The notes under the pieces: model-generated
What the model saw: the letters and a program-made list of their open reading frames with translations, nothing else
Database searches by the model: none
What the model was told of the DNA's origin: nothing
Translations under genes and position numbers: made by a program
Shown: piece by piece, positions 1 to 12,352 of the stretch
How positions within the stretch are numbered: the stretch's first letter is position 1
How the letters are laid out: each line of letters opens with the position of its first letter
Origin: Allodiplogaster sudhausi
Taxonomy: Eukaryota > Nematoda > Chromadorea > Rhabditida > Diplogasteridae
Assembly: GCA_945643635.1 (NCBI GenBank)
Contig: CALZFC010000001.1
Coordinates: forward strand, 86,001 to 150,000
Direction of reading: 5' to 3'
DNA: 64,000 nt

Positions 1-89
1 TGACTTTAATACCAGTTGACATGCCCATTCGCTTTTGAAATTGATACAGATTGAACAGCCCATTTTTTAAAATTCATTACATAGCGTAC

Positions 90-634
90 CTGCGAGGGGC
101 ATCAGGTTTAATATAGCCATCGGAACGTAGATGCAGACGGCTGGTACCAGCGTCTGAATAAGAAAGGAGTTGGGTAAGCCTTTTAAAAATTCATTCTTGA
201 ATTGGCCCCTTTTTGCCTGATTAAGAGATTTAGAGAGATGTGACCAAATTGGTGAGGAAAATTCAAATATATCACAGTTGCGTTTCCTGCTACTTTATGA
301 TGCTCTTTTCTGCTACCCGTGAGACATATAAATTTTTTGTGGAAGATATATCTTTTTTCACTGTATACAACTGACTAATTCCAATTCAATTCAGTTCATT
401 TATCACACATCCCAACTAAAGAAATTTCAAGATAGATCGAACGTTGTGATTGCGAACGAATCATCAACACACCTGAAGGAGAAGCGCGCGGAAAAGCTGC
501 TGCTGCATTTCGCAAGTTCGCTTCGACATGACGACCGTCTTGAAGGCACGCCGGATTTGGATTATGCAGAAGATGATTGGTATGCTGGTGGCTTTGAAAT
601 AAAAGGATATATATTAATTAGTTAATTACTCAGT

Positions 635-686
<52 letters not shown>

Positions 687-1083
687 TTATGTATATAAGA
701 TTTATGATTGAAAAATAAGCAAAAAAATGAAGACCAAATAAGAAACTATCGCCTCCTTCAGTAAACACACCAATGATAAGCGCCATTGTACCAAGGCATG
801 CGAGAATTGTCGGTGCGTTCCATTTAGTGCCGCCATTGCCATCGGGCACCTTTAAAGAACACCGAAAATAAATTTGTGGAATTCTTTTTTCTTTTAAGAC
901 ATCGAATAAGTTGCAAATCAAATCGTTTTAGCATGATTGTCCATTACTGCTGAACAATCTTTGGAGACATATTGTTTAAAAGATTAGTTTACACTTATCC
1001 GGCACCTTGAACATGCCGGCGAAATAGGAATGCTGCTTGACATCCATGTTGTAGTGCTGCAGAATCGGCAGCGTGGCGAATAA
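90..1083 (-). CDS. Str/Srh-type seven-transmembrane chemoreceptor, 3' part only visible
   Basis: Four exons are supported on the minus strand: 1006-1083, 771-849, 473-591 and 90-153. All have AG/GT borders and matching phases (0, 1, 0, then 1 out). The translation runs from a loop into TM5 (TMALIIATSIPIIFCIIQI), then a third intracellular loop with MSKRTCEMQQQLFRALLLQ, then TM6 starting QTLVPAVCIYVPMA. The loop pattern MSxKTxxMQxQLFxALxxQ followed by a proline-containing TM6 is a hallmark of the nematode Str superfamily (srh, sri, str). These receptors are expected at the ciliated ends of chemosensory neurons and couple to G proteins. TM7 lies beyond the left edge. I could not identify TM1-TM4 exons upstream of 1083, so the gene may be partial or have exons I missed. 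Srh versus Str or Sri is not resolved. Confidence 0.7.
639..686. repeat. (AT)n microsatellite in receptor intron
   Basis: An uninterrupted run of AT dinucleotides lies in the intron between the 771-849 and 473-591 exons of the minus-strand receptor. Confidence 0.95.
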
Positions 1084-2437
1084 CTGTTATTTTAAAAAAA
1101 CAATGTCATAATATGCCGAAATAGTTCTAATTTTAAGTGTAATAATCGTGCTTTAAGATGTACGCACGTTAGCAAGCGAAGTAGTATCCCAGTAATATCC
1201 TGATCATTGTCTCTTTAAGTATGTAACAAGATCCCCCGCAGGCAAAAAAGCGCGCGAATTCAAAATTGAGTTTTGGGATCATTCAGAACAACTACTAACA
1301 GCATTCGAATAATCCGTTGGCGAGCAGAATGCGTTTACGTTCAGTGCGATCACTGAACGTAATAGAATGGGTGAAATTCTATATAGAAAGGAACACAAAT
1401 ATGATGAAAGAGGATGAAAGTTAATACTAAATCCCACTACTGCTATTTCATTCTACATGAAAGAAAAGTAGTGTTTACGTACGTCAGACATGATGATATC
1501 CAAGAAAAAGCTGGGTTCACAGAATCCATCAAGACTCAAATTCGATTCATCGTTGCGGCCGCATATAATATATACATATATATCTATGTATATTCATGCC
1601 AGACAGAGTTGACTGAAGTCCTCTCACGGTACACATTCGAAATTGTTAATGCATTAGTAACGTGATTTTCCCCAAAGATGCTTAAAAAATGCCTGACTTC
1701 TGGCGAGGCAACGGAATTCTCTATGACATCCCAGAAGGTCAACCATATTAATCCGGTATCAGGAAAGTCTTGAATATTAGGAAAAGAGAGACTTCAGCAC
1801 ACCCGGGTGAGGCATCTTTCAAGAGGCAAGTCTTTTACTATGAATGGTTCTACAGATATGACATATGTTTTCGCTTTTATAATTTTCAGAATCTTTTTCA
1901 TCATGATAAAATAAAATCATCATTACTATAGACATCGTAATAAATGATCGATTTTTCCGGCTGAACCTTCTGCATCTGAGGCCGTGTGAATGAATCTCTA
2001 ACTGAAGGCTGCCAGCAATTACAATGAGATTTCAAAGCTATCACAGGAATGCCCTTCAACATTATTTTGTACGGCAAGTCTAAATGTATAACTCGGGTAC
2101 CTTGGCTTCTGATTCTTATATCGCTTATCAGGAGCCAACATCAAAGTCGTTCACCAAGACGACAGGCAAAACTTCGTAGACCCATCAAATTCATTTGATC
2201 CACGGCCCACGTTCCCTTCTAACATGCCTAATAAATAAATGGGAGTTCATTTAGAACTAATTTATTTGTGTTTATTACATGCAGACAAATGCATTGGTTT
2301 TATCAAAATCTAAAATAGGAATAAATTATGCGGCTAGTGAAAGACGACACGGTGCTACTGTGCAAACCGGTGTGACGCGGGGCTCTTCCCAATGTCGGGG
2401 TCGAGGAAGGATCTTTATGGTCCTCTTCTCCCCTTCC
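1084..2437. other. No supported gene
   Basis: Upstream side of the left-edge receptor and downstream side of copy A. It has short open stretches only. The 5' exons (TM1-TM4) of the left-edge receptor should lie here but I could not recognise them. A short TATATA run is seen near 1567-1592. Confidence 0.4.
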
Positions 2438-4187
2438 TTAGATACTTTTACTAATGGCAGGATGCGTCGTGAGAGTGACGGTCGGCACTATTCGAATCGC
2501 TTGCGGCTGACGACGTGAGCAGACGAAGAATCTCGGTAGCAGATCGCGCCGGAGCGAGTGCGAGAAGGCCACGAGGCACCTGCGCTGGCATTTTCGGTAT
2601 CACAAGTTTTCGGTGTGGTATTTTCGAAGTCACCTTTTCGGTCTGTTAATCGACGTTTCCGATTTGTCACTTATAGTACATACGTTTTCCAAAGATTGTT
2701 TGTACTCCTTTGTTCGCATACAAATTCCGTAATATGCAAAACGGAACCAGAATGGCGCGACACAAGCGATGCTCTGCAGGAGTGGGAAACACTTTCGTAG
2801 TATCGGATTGCGGATGCCTTCGGCAAATCTCTAAAACAGAATACATATTATAAGGTTATAAGTCTATATAAAGCAAGAAGAAAATAGTCGCACCGATACG
2901 CAAAAGTATGCCATGTACGAAGTGAAGTAGGCGAATGACGCCACAAGAATTCCTTGCTCGACGGCGTGTCCGCGCAAGGCCGCGTGTTGTGGCTGAATTA
3001 TTATAAATTAAACTAAATTTATACTTTTTTTTAAAATACAGCACATGTATGTACATATGCTTAAAATTCAAATTTTTATTAATTTTTTGTACTGTAATAT
3101 CTTTGAATTTTTTTTTGACAATATCTCTATAGAAAACATGCTCTCTTTCGTTGTGTCTGGCAAAAAGGCGCGAATTCAAACGTGAGTTTTGCCGACTTTA
3201 AACTGTAAATATTCTTTCTTCTTTTATAAGGTTCAACGATGTTGAAGAAAGGAAAGAAGAAGAAGAAAAAATAATGATACATGCCTCCCGTTTCATGCGA
3301 CAAGTGGTCAAAGCGAGTGCGACGTTGAGTACAAGCGTTCCTGCAGAGAACACTGCGAAGCACGCGTTTTGGAAGTTCTTGACGAGCTGTAAATTGAAAA
3401 CATTACTGGCATTTTATATCTCTAAACCTGGAAAAATATTCAGGTTCCTACTAGAAAAATTAAGTCGGAACGGAGCCGATTAGCTAGAATAAATCAGAAT
3501 TTATGGAAATCTGCTAAGTACCCAAAGTCGAAGCATAGTTTTTTTTCCACAGCGCAGAACATCTACCATACATCACTCTGGTCTATGATGAGCTTGGTGA
3601 AGTAGAAGACGGTGCCTGCTCGAGGATGCGCCCCCTTGCAGTAGTAAATGTTAGCGAAGATGTTCGGCGCTCCTATCACGAATGGAATCACCAGAGTGGC
3701 AGTGAGGGAGAGACGGAAAACGGTAATCTCACTCTGAACATAAGTTATACATTTATATACAGTACCGCCAAAAAGTCTATCAACTTTTGGTTTTTCGGGA
3801 AGTTGACCGCAGTGATCAAAGTGTGTACAAATAGTTAGAATCTAATTTCCACAGGCGAAGCAACCATCTGGACTTGTTCGCTTATCACCTCTGGATATAT
3901 GGACCTCATTATTACAATAAGCATGGCAGAACATGATTAATTTTATTCTCCTGAATCTTCAGCATCTCACGAGGGAACCATCTAAGCGTAAGGTGGCGGA
4001 TTTTGATCGCACCTGTCCAGATCGATTACTACGGTCGAAAAAATGATTCTGGCATTTTCAATTTTTCCTAAATAGCCTCTGGCGATTTTATATTGATTTT
4101 TAAAAATTTGCATAAATTGAGGATGTCGGTTGCTGACCAATGTTAGCGATTGTCGGTATCTTGCTTGTGACTAAGAAACGTGGAATG

Positions 4188-4470
4188 CGTGGCGCAGTGG
4201 GTTGCGCGCTCGCTTTTAATTTTGAACGTCACAGGTTCGAACCCCATTCGGTTGAACTTTTTGCTGTGCTGCAGTTTGGAAATTCAAGTTTGGTGAAGTA
4301 CATAAGAAAAAAATTATTCCGGTGAGAGGTGTCCACTTCACCCAGGTTTGAGATTCCACAATGACCTAAACAGTTCGGAAGCAGAAAGTAGTCTTCTTCC
4401 AGGTGGCAACCCTATGTATGCCTATCACGGTACTTTTGGAAATGAGGGCAGAATATAAAATATAAAAAAA
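4188..4470 (+). mobile_element. tRNA-derived SINE-like sequence
   Basis: A box-A-like TGGCGCAGTGGG near 4192 and a box-B-like GGTTCGAACCCC near 4233 are spaced as in a tRNA gene. The acceptor and T stems do not pair properly, so this is not a functional tRNA. Unrelated sequence follows to an A-rich stretch near 4460, which fits a SINE with a tRNA-like head and an internal RNA polymerase III promoter. The boundaries are approximate. Confidence 0.45.
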
Positions 4471-4506
4471 TAACCTTGATATTCGCGTTCCTCGCACCAA
4501 ATAACA

Positions 4507-4853
4507 CCTAGTTGTCGTGAAAGCGCGTTAAATTTGCTACAAAATACGCTCCTTATAACGAAAATAAAGGGTAACTATTTTTCGCTACGAATCGAAAAGC
4601 AACACAAACTCTAGACAACAGTAAGTATATTCATCAATTCACCGGGCGAATTGGAATATTCGAATTGAGCATTATTCGAATATTCCAATTCGCACGGTGA
4701 AAATTCCCGGTGAACGCGGTGAATTGGTGAATGTACATATTGTTGTCTCGAGTTTTTATTGCTTTTCAATTCGTAGCGAAAAATAGTTACCCTTAATTTT
4801 CGTTATAAGGAGCGTATTTTGTAGCAAATAACGCGCTTTCACGACAACTAGGT
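4507..4853. mobile_element. Fold-back element, about 347 bp, near-perfect palindrome
   Basis: The sequence from CACCTAGTTGTCGTGAAAGC runs inward and is repeated inverted up to 4853. The centre near 4680 carries inverted copies of CGAATTGGAATATTCGAATT. It is nested inside the larger inverted-repeat element. The centre resembles that of the 16.7-18.4 kb fold-back element, so the two may be related. It has no coding capacity. Confidence 0.8.
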
Positions 4854-5867
4854 CTCCTTTTGTACAGATGTGTGAATTCACCTAAATTTGGCTGAAAACT
4901 TAATTTTTTACTCAAAAATGAACATAATAGTCTTTTTAAGGCAAAACGAGAGATGACAAAAAATTCTAATTAGATGCAGAGTGATGCCCTTTCAAAATCC
5001 TTTAGATTGGTGTGCTTTATTGTGGAATTGATCACTAATGAACCAACTTGTGAGCCGAAACAGCACCGATAGCATGGGACAATGAAACTGTTTCGGGCTC
5101 TGTAGCAAAAAATAGTTACCTGTAATTTTCTTTGAAAGTGACTTATATAACGTGAAATTTTACGCACTTTCCGAATATCCGTATTTCATTTTGTTCAAAT
5201 GACCGTAAAGTGGTAATTTTGGCTATTAAATATTTTAGGACCAAAATTCAATTTTCATGAAATCGATCCCTCAATAAATTGAAGCCCTTTTAAAGCGCTA
5301 TCGAATGGTATAAAAATAATGAAGAAAAACTGCATTTGAACAAAGTTATGACTAAAAAGTATTGAAAACGTTAAGGTAGAGTATCTCGAACGGAAAATTT
5401 TTTTAAAATCTAAAATACGGCCCATTTTGTAGAGCTCGCCGAGTAGTATAAGTTATGTGGTTTTCGTGTGCTGAATCAAACAAAAGTCCCCAGGGCAGTG
5501 TTGTATTAAGCCATGCTCACGTCTTACAGATAGTCTGTCTTAAATATCGATTAGACCAAAAATGTATCGCAGATATGTCTTAGAATCCATCTAAACCATT
5601 TCTCCAATAAAAGCTACCCGAATATCGAAGCAATAACCCATTTAATCTAGCACGCCTAAATGTGCAACTCTGGTGATTTGAGTTATTGATTTTTTTGGGC
5701 TCTATTGTGGATCAATCAAACCAATATTTTGTTGCTAAAGATCTGATAGCATAAGGAAGCAACCCTGAAAATTTCATTTACTTTCGTACACTATGAATAA
5801 AATATGCCCGAAAAACCAAAAGTTGATAGACTTTTTGGCGGTACTGTACATATAATAAAAATAAATT

Positions 5868-5960
5868 ATACATACTATATTTTCTCTATTAGTGCCCCCG
5901 GGGCTACTATTTTTCAATGCCCCTGGCGATAAGTGGGCACAATAAGTGGGAGGGATACTA
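5868..5960. mobile_element. Half copy of the CTCTATTAGTGCCCC terminal-repeat element
   Basis: ATTTTCTCTATTAGTGCCCC at about 5880 is followed by the internal words CTACTATTTTTCAATGC. This matches one end of the full-length element at 25312-25753. It lies in the same intron of copy A in which copy D has a copy at 34995-35400. Confidence 0.7.
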
Positions 5961-6572
5961 TTTTCCAATGTGAATGACTAAAAGTTTGCTAACAACACTT
6001 TCTTCTAAAAAAAAAAAAGAGATTTATAGCTCGTCCTCAATGGAATCATTACTATAATATCCGTTTTATGGAAGATTTTACATTTGCATTTAAAATCGAG
6101 ATTTAATCCAACGAGCAAATTGAACTTTGAGCGGTGTTGTTTTTATGCAAGAAAATGCATACGAGCAGCTTTTTCCGAGAGATTGTCATGATGTAAAGAC
6201 GATTTCCGGCGAGTGCCGCGGCGCTCAGCCTTGTGTGTAGTAGCAGACGGCGAAGAGCCACGGCGGCAGACGCAGGCGCGTCAGCGCAAGAAACCTTTGG
6301 TCAAGGTGTGGACAACTGTTTTGTCCCAGTGGTTTAAAGGAGGCAAAAACTCAATTTTTTTTGCTATAAGGATGATTCTGTGAATATGTCCGGATTGAGC
6401 TTGCGAAATAATCAGCAAAAATTAAATTTACTAAACTAAAAGTTAGAGGAGTAATTTGCATCTGAAAAGAGTCGCCTGATCATGAGGGAAATATTAGTGA
6501 TTTATACAGAACTTTAGATTTAACATTAGTCCCCTTACCAAATTACGGCCAAATAGGATTGACGAGCATATC

Positions 6573-6652
6573 ATGACCGAAAAGCGTGAAATTTCGTCGT
6601 TCGGCCATAAAAATGACCGAAAAGCGTGAAATTTCGTCGTTCGGCCGTAAAA
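6573..6652. repeat. Perfect 40-bp tandem duplication
   Basis: Two adjacent units (6573-6612 and 6613-6652) start with ATGACCGAAAAGCGTGAAAT and differ only near the last bases. It lies in the TM2-TM3 intron of copy A. Confidence 0.9.
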
Positions 6653-7849
6653 TATATGCCGGCATATTCATGATCCACCAAACGGACGCAAACCACCAAT
6701 TTGAAATCGCCCAATCAAACGCATGTTTTAAGAGAAAAGGTTTCGAAGCAAGGATCTTGGCAAATTGCCAAGAACGCGCGGCTCACGACTACGGTACTTG
6801 AATGAGTCGGCATTTCGTGTTAGGAGTTAACGACTTTCAAGCTCCTTTAAGGAGCATCTGATGCTTTACTAATCTACGGACATATTTTGCGGCTTTTCAC
6901 CTATTTACGGTCGATGTCCGTCAAATATATCTCGACAAACACAAAGTGAACTGATTTTTGAGGCGTTGCGGTCGCGCTGCGTTTTTTTTATATTCCTTAT
7001 CACGGTCAATGAAAGATGACCAGATGTTACTAGGCAAAGCGCCGCTCTCGTGTTCGAATCCAAATGTGTGGCAAATAAGAATTGCGCTAACCATGCCCGC
7101 CACGACTGTCACGCGACAAAGTGCTCGAGGAAGAGAACTTGGACAAAAACAAGAAATTCCTAAAAGACAGTAAATGGTATTCTAGAATCTTTTCTAATCA
7201 AAGTATGGAACGGCTCGAGATCTTGCCATGTACATAGTACATAAATATACAGAGAGGTTGATGATTCAATGCATATTATCGTTGAAAAAACATATTCTAA
7301 CACTGAATCCGCTGAGTACGACGAATCGGAAGATGATGTTCCCAGCGTACTTCTTGGTGAGAAGGATGCGTCTGTATAAGTAGAGCGCCGGAGGGAAAGT
7401 TGTCGTGCCGGCAATGATGAAGGTTGCAGAGATCACCCAATCGGTAATTTCGAAGAGCCGGCGGTCATGCCAGGTCTGGCACGATATGGACTGGTTACGG
7501 AACAAATATTTATTGTATCTACTCAGCTAAAACCATATCCTCTCATTGTCAGTGCTTGCATACTGTTCCGTTACCGAGGGCCATTGAGTTTATGAAACAA
7601 CGTATGTATAATGCTTACTCTTTTAAACGCAGTCGACTGCTCTTATATAGAGTGATCTCCGAAAAATAATATGATATGCAGCTGATTTGTACAAAATATC
7701 ACGCAAGAATGGATTTCTCCCTCTGTCACCAACATTCGTTACCATAAACTGATCAGCGAGGGATAAAGTTTTATTTAAATTTATAATTAAGTACTCCTTC
7801 GGACGGCATGGTGACGTTTCGGCACTCGAGCGGGAGCGGCGTCATGGCA

Positions 7850-8300
7850 AATAAGCGGTCGAGACTCGGGACGAATCGGTTGGACACCTTTTATGTACTC
7901 ACACCTCCCTGCAAGTATGTACTTGCAATCAGCCTTGACGCCCAATCAAGTGCTTCCATTGAACACGAAAAGATTCTTCTCTAGGTGTGATTAGGAAACG
8001 ACGGAAAAAATTAGTTGCGTGAAATGCAGCGTAATTTCTACAATTGTATGTGCATCCCGCATGGAAAGGCAATGCTATATACATACGTTTTTCACATTCA
8101 ACAATTTACGATTGCCATGCAACATTGCAAGAAGTTATTTTTATCAAAATAAAATAGAACCTTTTCCAGTAGATCACAAGATGCTATAGAAGGAATTGAG
8201 AAAGAACTTGAACTTTTTCCAAGTATAAAAATCATGAAGAAAGTGCATTCAATGGAAAGGCGCTGCGATTTACATACATACATACATATGTACAAAGACT
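7850..8300 (-). repeat. Duplicated 5' flank of Srg-like receptor copy A
   Basis: This flank just upstream of the copy A start codon is homologous to flanks at 21780-22207 (B), 29440-29894 (C), 33340-33791 (D) and, partially, 9290-9490. Copies differ by many indels and substitutions, so I read it as non-coding. It probably includes the shared promoter region. The short ORFs seen in it are not conserved in frame between B/C and A/D. Confidence 0.65.
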
Positions 8301-8938
8301 TCCAAAGTTGCCGTAAAAAATTTCATATAATTAGTTCATGCCAACTATTGTATGAAAAATCTAATTCAAGAAGCAGTAATTATGATTAAAAACAATCGGA
8401 TAACAATTGCGCTTTTCATGTTTTATTTAGCTCGCTGACTTCAATCGCCGTTCAGCGAAGGGACGAGGACATCAAAATTTGTATTTATTTTGAATAATAT
8501 ACATTTCACATGTAGTCAATTGTATTTCATTATTCATAAAAGTACTTTATGCAATGGCTAAGACAAAATTTCTCTTCTTTTTTTCTCAGGAGACTCCTCC
8601 ATCGCGCTCTTCCCTTTTGCGACTGTACTCCTTGGGGCAGTGCAGGAAGGTGTGCGGACTTTCAATTTTGTTTTTCTTTGTCTAACAATAACTTACATCC
8701 ACGATCATACATACATACATATGTCTGTCTAGAGTCTTTCATATTGTATGTTTGCATTTGACCGGTATGAATATATTTATTTATTTATTTATTTATTCAG
8801 AATAATGGAAGAACATTAAAATAGATACCGTTTTTTCTCTATAAGTACCCCCCCCCTCCTCCTCTAATAGTAGTTAAGCCATTAAAAAATAGAACCCCTC
8901 CCTCTAGTAGGATCTTCATGGTCCTCCCCTCGCCTTCC

Positions 8939-9285
8939 TTAGATACTTTTACTAATGGCAGGATGCGTCGTGAGAGTGACGGTCGGCACTACTCGAATCG
9001 CTTGCGGCTGGCGACGTGAGCAGACGAAGAATCTCGGAAGCAGATCGCGCCGGAACGAGTGCGAGAAGGCCGCGAGGCACCTGCGCAACTATTTTCGGTG
9101 TCACATTTTCGGAGTGTGCGCTAAAACACTTAAAAATTCCATTTAAATTACGGTAAATATTGGTTACATTGATTGATATTAAGTTGTTCTCTTATGTGCG
9201 CACACAAATTCGATAATATTCAAAACGGAACCAGAATGGCGCGACACAAGCGACGCTCTGCAGGAGTGGGAAGCATTTTCGAAAA
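8939..9285 (-). pseudogene. 3' fragment of a fifth Srg-like receptor copy
   Basis: The last exon (8939-9080, 142 nt, TAA stop) is intact and in the same frame as in A-D, starting CLxAFSH after the junction. The preceding TM7 exon survives only from about 9285 to 9232 with its donor. The sequence above 9290 switches to the 5'-flank repeat, so TM1-TM6 are missing. The fragment corresponds to the tail of copy C, as expected if the A region is an inverted copy of the C-tail-to-D interval. Confidence 0.7.
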
Positions 9286-9289
9286 ATTT

Positions 9290-10589
9290 AAAAATTCCAT
9301 GCAACGTTGCAAGAATATTTTTTAGTTAAATATAATAGCAAATTTTCCTGTGGATTACAAGATTCTATAAAAGGAAATGACAAAACTGGAACATCTTACG
9401 CGTATGAATTTCATGATGAATGTGCATCATTCGAAAGGCGATCCGATTAATATGTACACATAATTTCACAATCACAAAATGACAACATTGTGAAGACCTT
9501 AACAATTTCAGTAAAACAATGGCATATAATTATTACATTAAATAAAATTCAAAAAGTAGGGATAATATTCAAAAATCTTGCTGCACTTTTCTTCTTTGAT
9601 TAAGCGCGCTGTCTTCAATGAAAAGCACGAACACATGAAGATTGTCAAAAACTAGGGTGATGACAATATGATTCTCTCGAATTCTTTTATTTCTTAGCAT
9701 TTCGCCAATGGAGGATGTTAGCAATTCGGCTTTCTTCGGGATTCGTCGTTGAACGTCTTGTAAAGGCAGTCTTTATACTTAAATTTTATTATTTAATTCA
9801 TTGTTTAGTATTTTTTAAGAATATTTTTATATACATATATATTTTTCAAGTCACATTACATCTCTGCCAGTTTTGTCGCATCTTAATCGATGAAAATAAA
9901 CAAATTTTCACTAAAGTTTTCAACATTTTGTGTGAGTGAGCGAAGATAACTAAAACAAATTAAAATATATATGTATATATATATACAGCAAAAGGTTTCA
10001 CTTATTCCTAATCGTCACCTTTGCTGTGTTCCCGGTCTTTACGCATCGCAATAAAAAGAGGAAGGTAGCGCCAGAAGATTGATATGAGCATTAAAGGTCT
10101 TCTTTTTCAAGGATGGCATCCATTTTGAAAATTACGTGCTCTTTGCCTTTAAACGGCATTCCATCCATTTTAATTCTCCATAATTCCTCAAAAAAACCTT
10201 TTATATGAGGCTTTCGCCAGAAAATCACATTTTCAGCCGGGGCACTATGTGCTTATTGTTAGTTTCCTCTAGTTCTACTTATGTATATACATAAGTCATC
10301 TCCCAGAGTACTGTAACTTTTTGGCTCCAAAGTTCCTAGAATGAGTTCAATAGCTCCTAACTCGTTGCCCATTCTTTGGACTAAATTGAATAATACTCAT
10401 TTCGCAAAGTATGCGTTTTATTATTATTAGTCTTTCATAATCTTTTAGTTGGCCAGTTCGAACCTGTGTTCTTTCTGAAGTTAATCAGTTAATTTTTTTT
10501 TGAACAAAATCGGTATGGCTACAAAAGGCTTTTATAATTCGAACACCACAGTCATAAGTATGAACGATGCATGTAGTATGTAATGACAG
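9290..10589. other. Partial receptor 5' flank, then sequence with no recognised feature
   Basis: 9290-9490 matches the receptor 5' flank. From 9500 to the end of gene F I see AT-rich sequence with short TATATA runs near 9970 and nothing I can support as a gene. Confidence 0.4.
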
Positions 10590-11249
10590 CTACAACATTT
10601 GTGAGTCTCTCGATACTGAGAAGTCAGTGCGTCGAAACGAGGGATATTCTTCGGGTTTCTCGCCAAACAAGATTCGCTTGGCAACTCTGAAAATAAAGAC
10701 TATTTCAATGTATGTATTTTATCACTATTTAATATATTTTGTAAGTAATGAAATTTGAAACTTTTGAAGTCATAATAATAATAAAAAATAATAATTTCAG
10801 ACAGTCCAACTTTCGATAGGAAGGCACGTAGTAAATCGTGACGAGAGGCGAGAGAATGTAGCAGACTTGAAGTACCTAACAATAAATGTCAGAAAATTGT
10901 TCTATTCGTTTTCTTTTCGAATAAAGCTACTACTACTTGTTTCACACACTACTACTCTTACACTACTACTATTATTAGTATACGATTTTTTTAGTTGGTT
11001 GAAGTCGAAAATTTGCATCAAATCACATAATAACTGGGCCATTTTCTCTAACACAATCCTTTAGCAAGCTTTGAAAGAATTTATTGGAAGGCAGCTACTA
11101 TTAGAGAAAAAAAACCTTAAAAAGAGCACGTACAATAAAAATGGATGATTCGAGGAGCGGCGACCGCAGAATGTCGGCAGCCTCAATCGCGACGCATGCC
11201 AAGCCATAGGCAGCCAGTGCGATGAGGACAAACTGGATGGTCAGCATCT

Positions 11250-11312
<63 letters not shown>

Positions 11313-12310
11313 TCAGAGAGAAAGTCAGAGAGAGAGAAGGAGAGAGAAAGAGAGATAGAGAGAGAGAAGGAGAGAGAGTCAGAGAGAGAAGGAGAGAGAG
11401 AGTTAGAGAGAGAGATAGCGAGAGAATGAGAGAGAATGAGAGAGAATGAGAGATAGAGAGAGAGAATTAGAGAGAGAGAGAAGGCCTACCGTACCCGTAC
11501 AAACTGACGATGCGCATGCTTTGCTTGCGGCGTCAGATTCATCCATGCAGCGCCGCGTATTTCTTGAAGACGGCCGAGAATCGTGCGGCGAGCAATGACA
11601 ATGATCGTCGAGAGTACGGTAGTACCCAAAATTAGATACGAGAGAAAGGCGATGCAGCGTGGACTCTCCGTCACGGCGACGAAGCCTATTGAACAAAAAA
11701 ACAACGAGTTAAGCTTCGAATGAATTTTGTAGATTCAACTTAAATACATATGTATAAATATGAAATAAAAGTGAAATGATGTGAATTGCTGGTCAATACC
11801 GTAAATTGGTGTTTACACACCGTACATTTTCGATAAATACCGTAATTTGTTGGTAAATACCGTAAACTAAACATGATGTAATAAATAGTTTTACCAGTAA
11901 TCAAGAAGTCGCGCTCCTCCTCGGCGTCCTCGAGAATGGCCGGTCGCCAGCGGTGAATCACGGCAACGACGCCTTCAACGGGTGCCTGGTCGTAGATGAG
12001 GGTGGCCTGAGAGAAGAAAGGGAGAGTATGCGGTAGCACACAAAAGGGCCACCCGGCTCTCTCTCTCTCTGTCTCTCTTTCTCTCTCTCTCTCTCTTCCC
12101 TCAACCTTCTATTTATTTATTTATTTATCTACATCGATTAAGATGTGACAACACTTCTCTCTCCCCCTCTTTTCTCTCTCTCAGTCTCTCTCTCACATTC
12201 TTTCTTTCCTCTGTCTTCTCTCTTCCACTCTTTTCTCTTTCTCTCTCCCTCCCTCTCTCTTTCTCTCTCTGTCCATTTCTCTCTCCTCTCTATCTTCCCT
12301 CCCTCCCTTT

Positions 12311-12352
<42 letters not shown>

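Larger units (their letters stand above)
3759..5848. mobile_element. Non-autonomous element with about 40-bp terminal inverted repeats, mariner-like ends
   Basis: The left end CAGTACCGCCAAAAAGTCTA continues for about 40 bp and is found inverted at 5804-5848. Both ends are flanked by TA, as expected for a Tc1/mariner-type target duplication. No transposase-sized ORF is present inside. A tRNA-derived stretch and a fold-back sequence lie within it. It occupies the TM3-TM4 intron of copy A and is absent from the matching intron of copy D, so it entered after the duplication. Confidence 0.7.
2438..7845 (-). pseudogene. Srg-superfamily-like chemoreceptor copy A, frameshifted
   Basis: Nine exons match intact copy D in order: 7795-7845 (start; MTPLPLECRNVTMPSEG), 7302-7526 (TM1), about 7113-7159 (TM2), 6163-6294 (TM3), 3572-3733 (TM4), 3285-3386 (TM5), 2894-2992 (TM6), 2748-2830 and 2438-2579 (TM7 and tail, stop TAA). 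The TM3 exon is 132 nt where B and C have 142. Ten bases are missing after codons YYTQG, which puts a TGA next in frame. A TGA also follows the likely TM2-exon donor, where the other copies have TGG; it is damaging only if the exon extends that far. All other exons remain open and similar to D, so inactivation looks recent. The intron between the TM3 and TM4 exons holds a 2.1 kb transposon-like insertion. The family assignment rests on NGFSEFL-type TM2 and the overall layout. Confidence 0.7.

Noticed and set aside
2279..2518. Plus-strand frames opposite the receptor last exon (also 8955-9146)
   Set aside because: Antisense shadows of the receptor tail exon. The silent-change pattern supports the minus-strand frame for these two copies and the plus-strand frame for B, C and D.
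4188..4260. Possible functional tRNA gene
   Set aside because: Box A and box B words are present but the acceptor and T-stem halves do not pair, and no clean anticodon arm forms.
8098..8295. Minus-strand open frame conserved with 33346-33543
   Set aside because: Conserved only between the closest copies A and D. The homologous flanks of B and C have frame-breaking indels, so it is duplicated non-coding flank.
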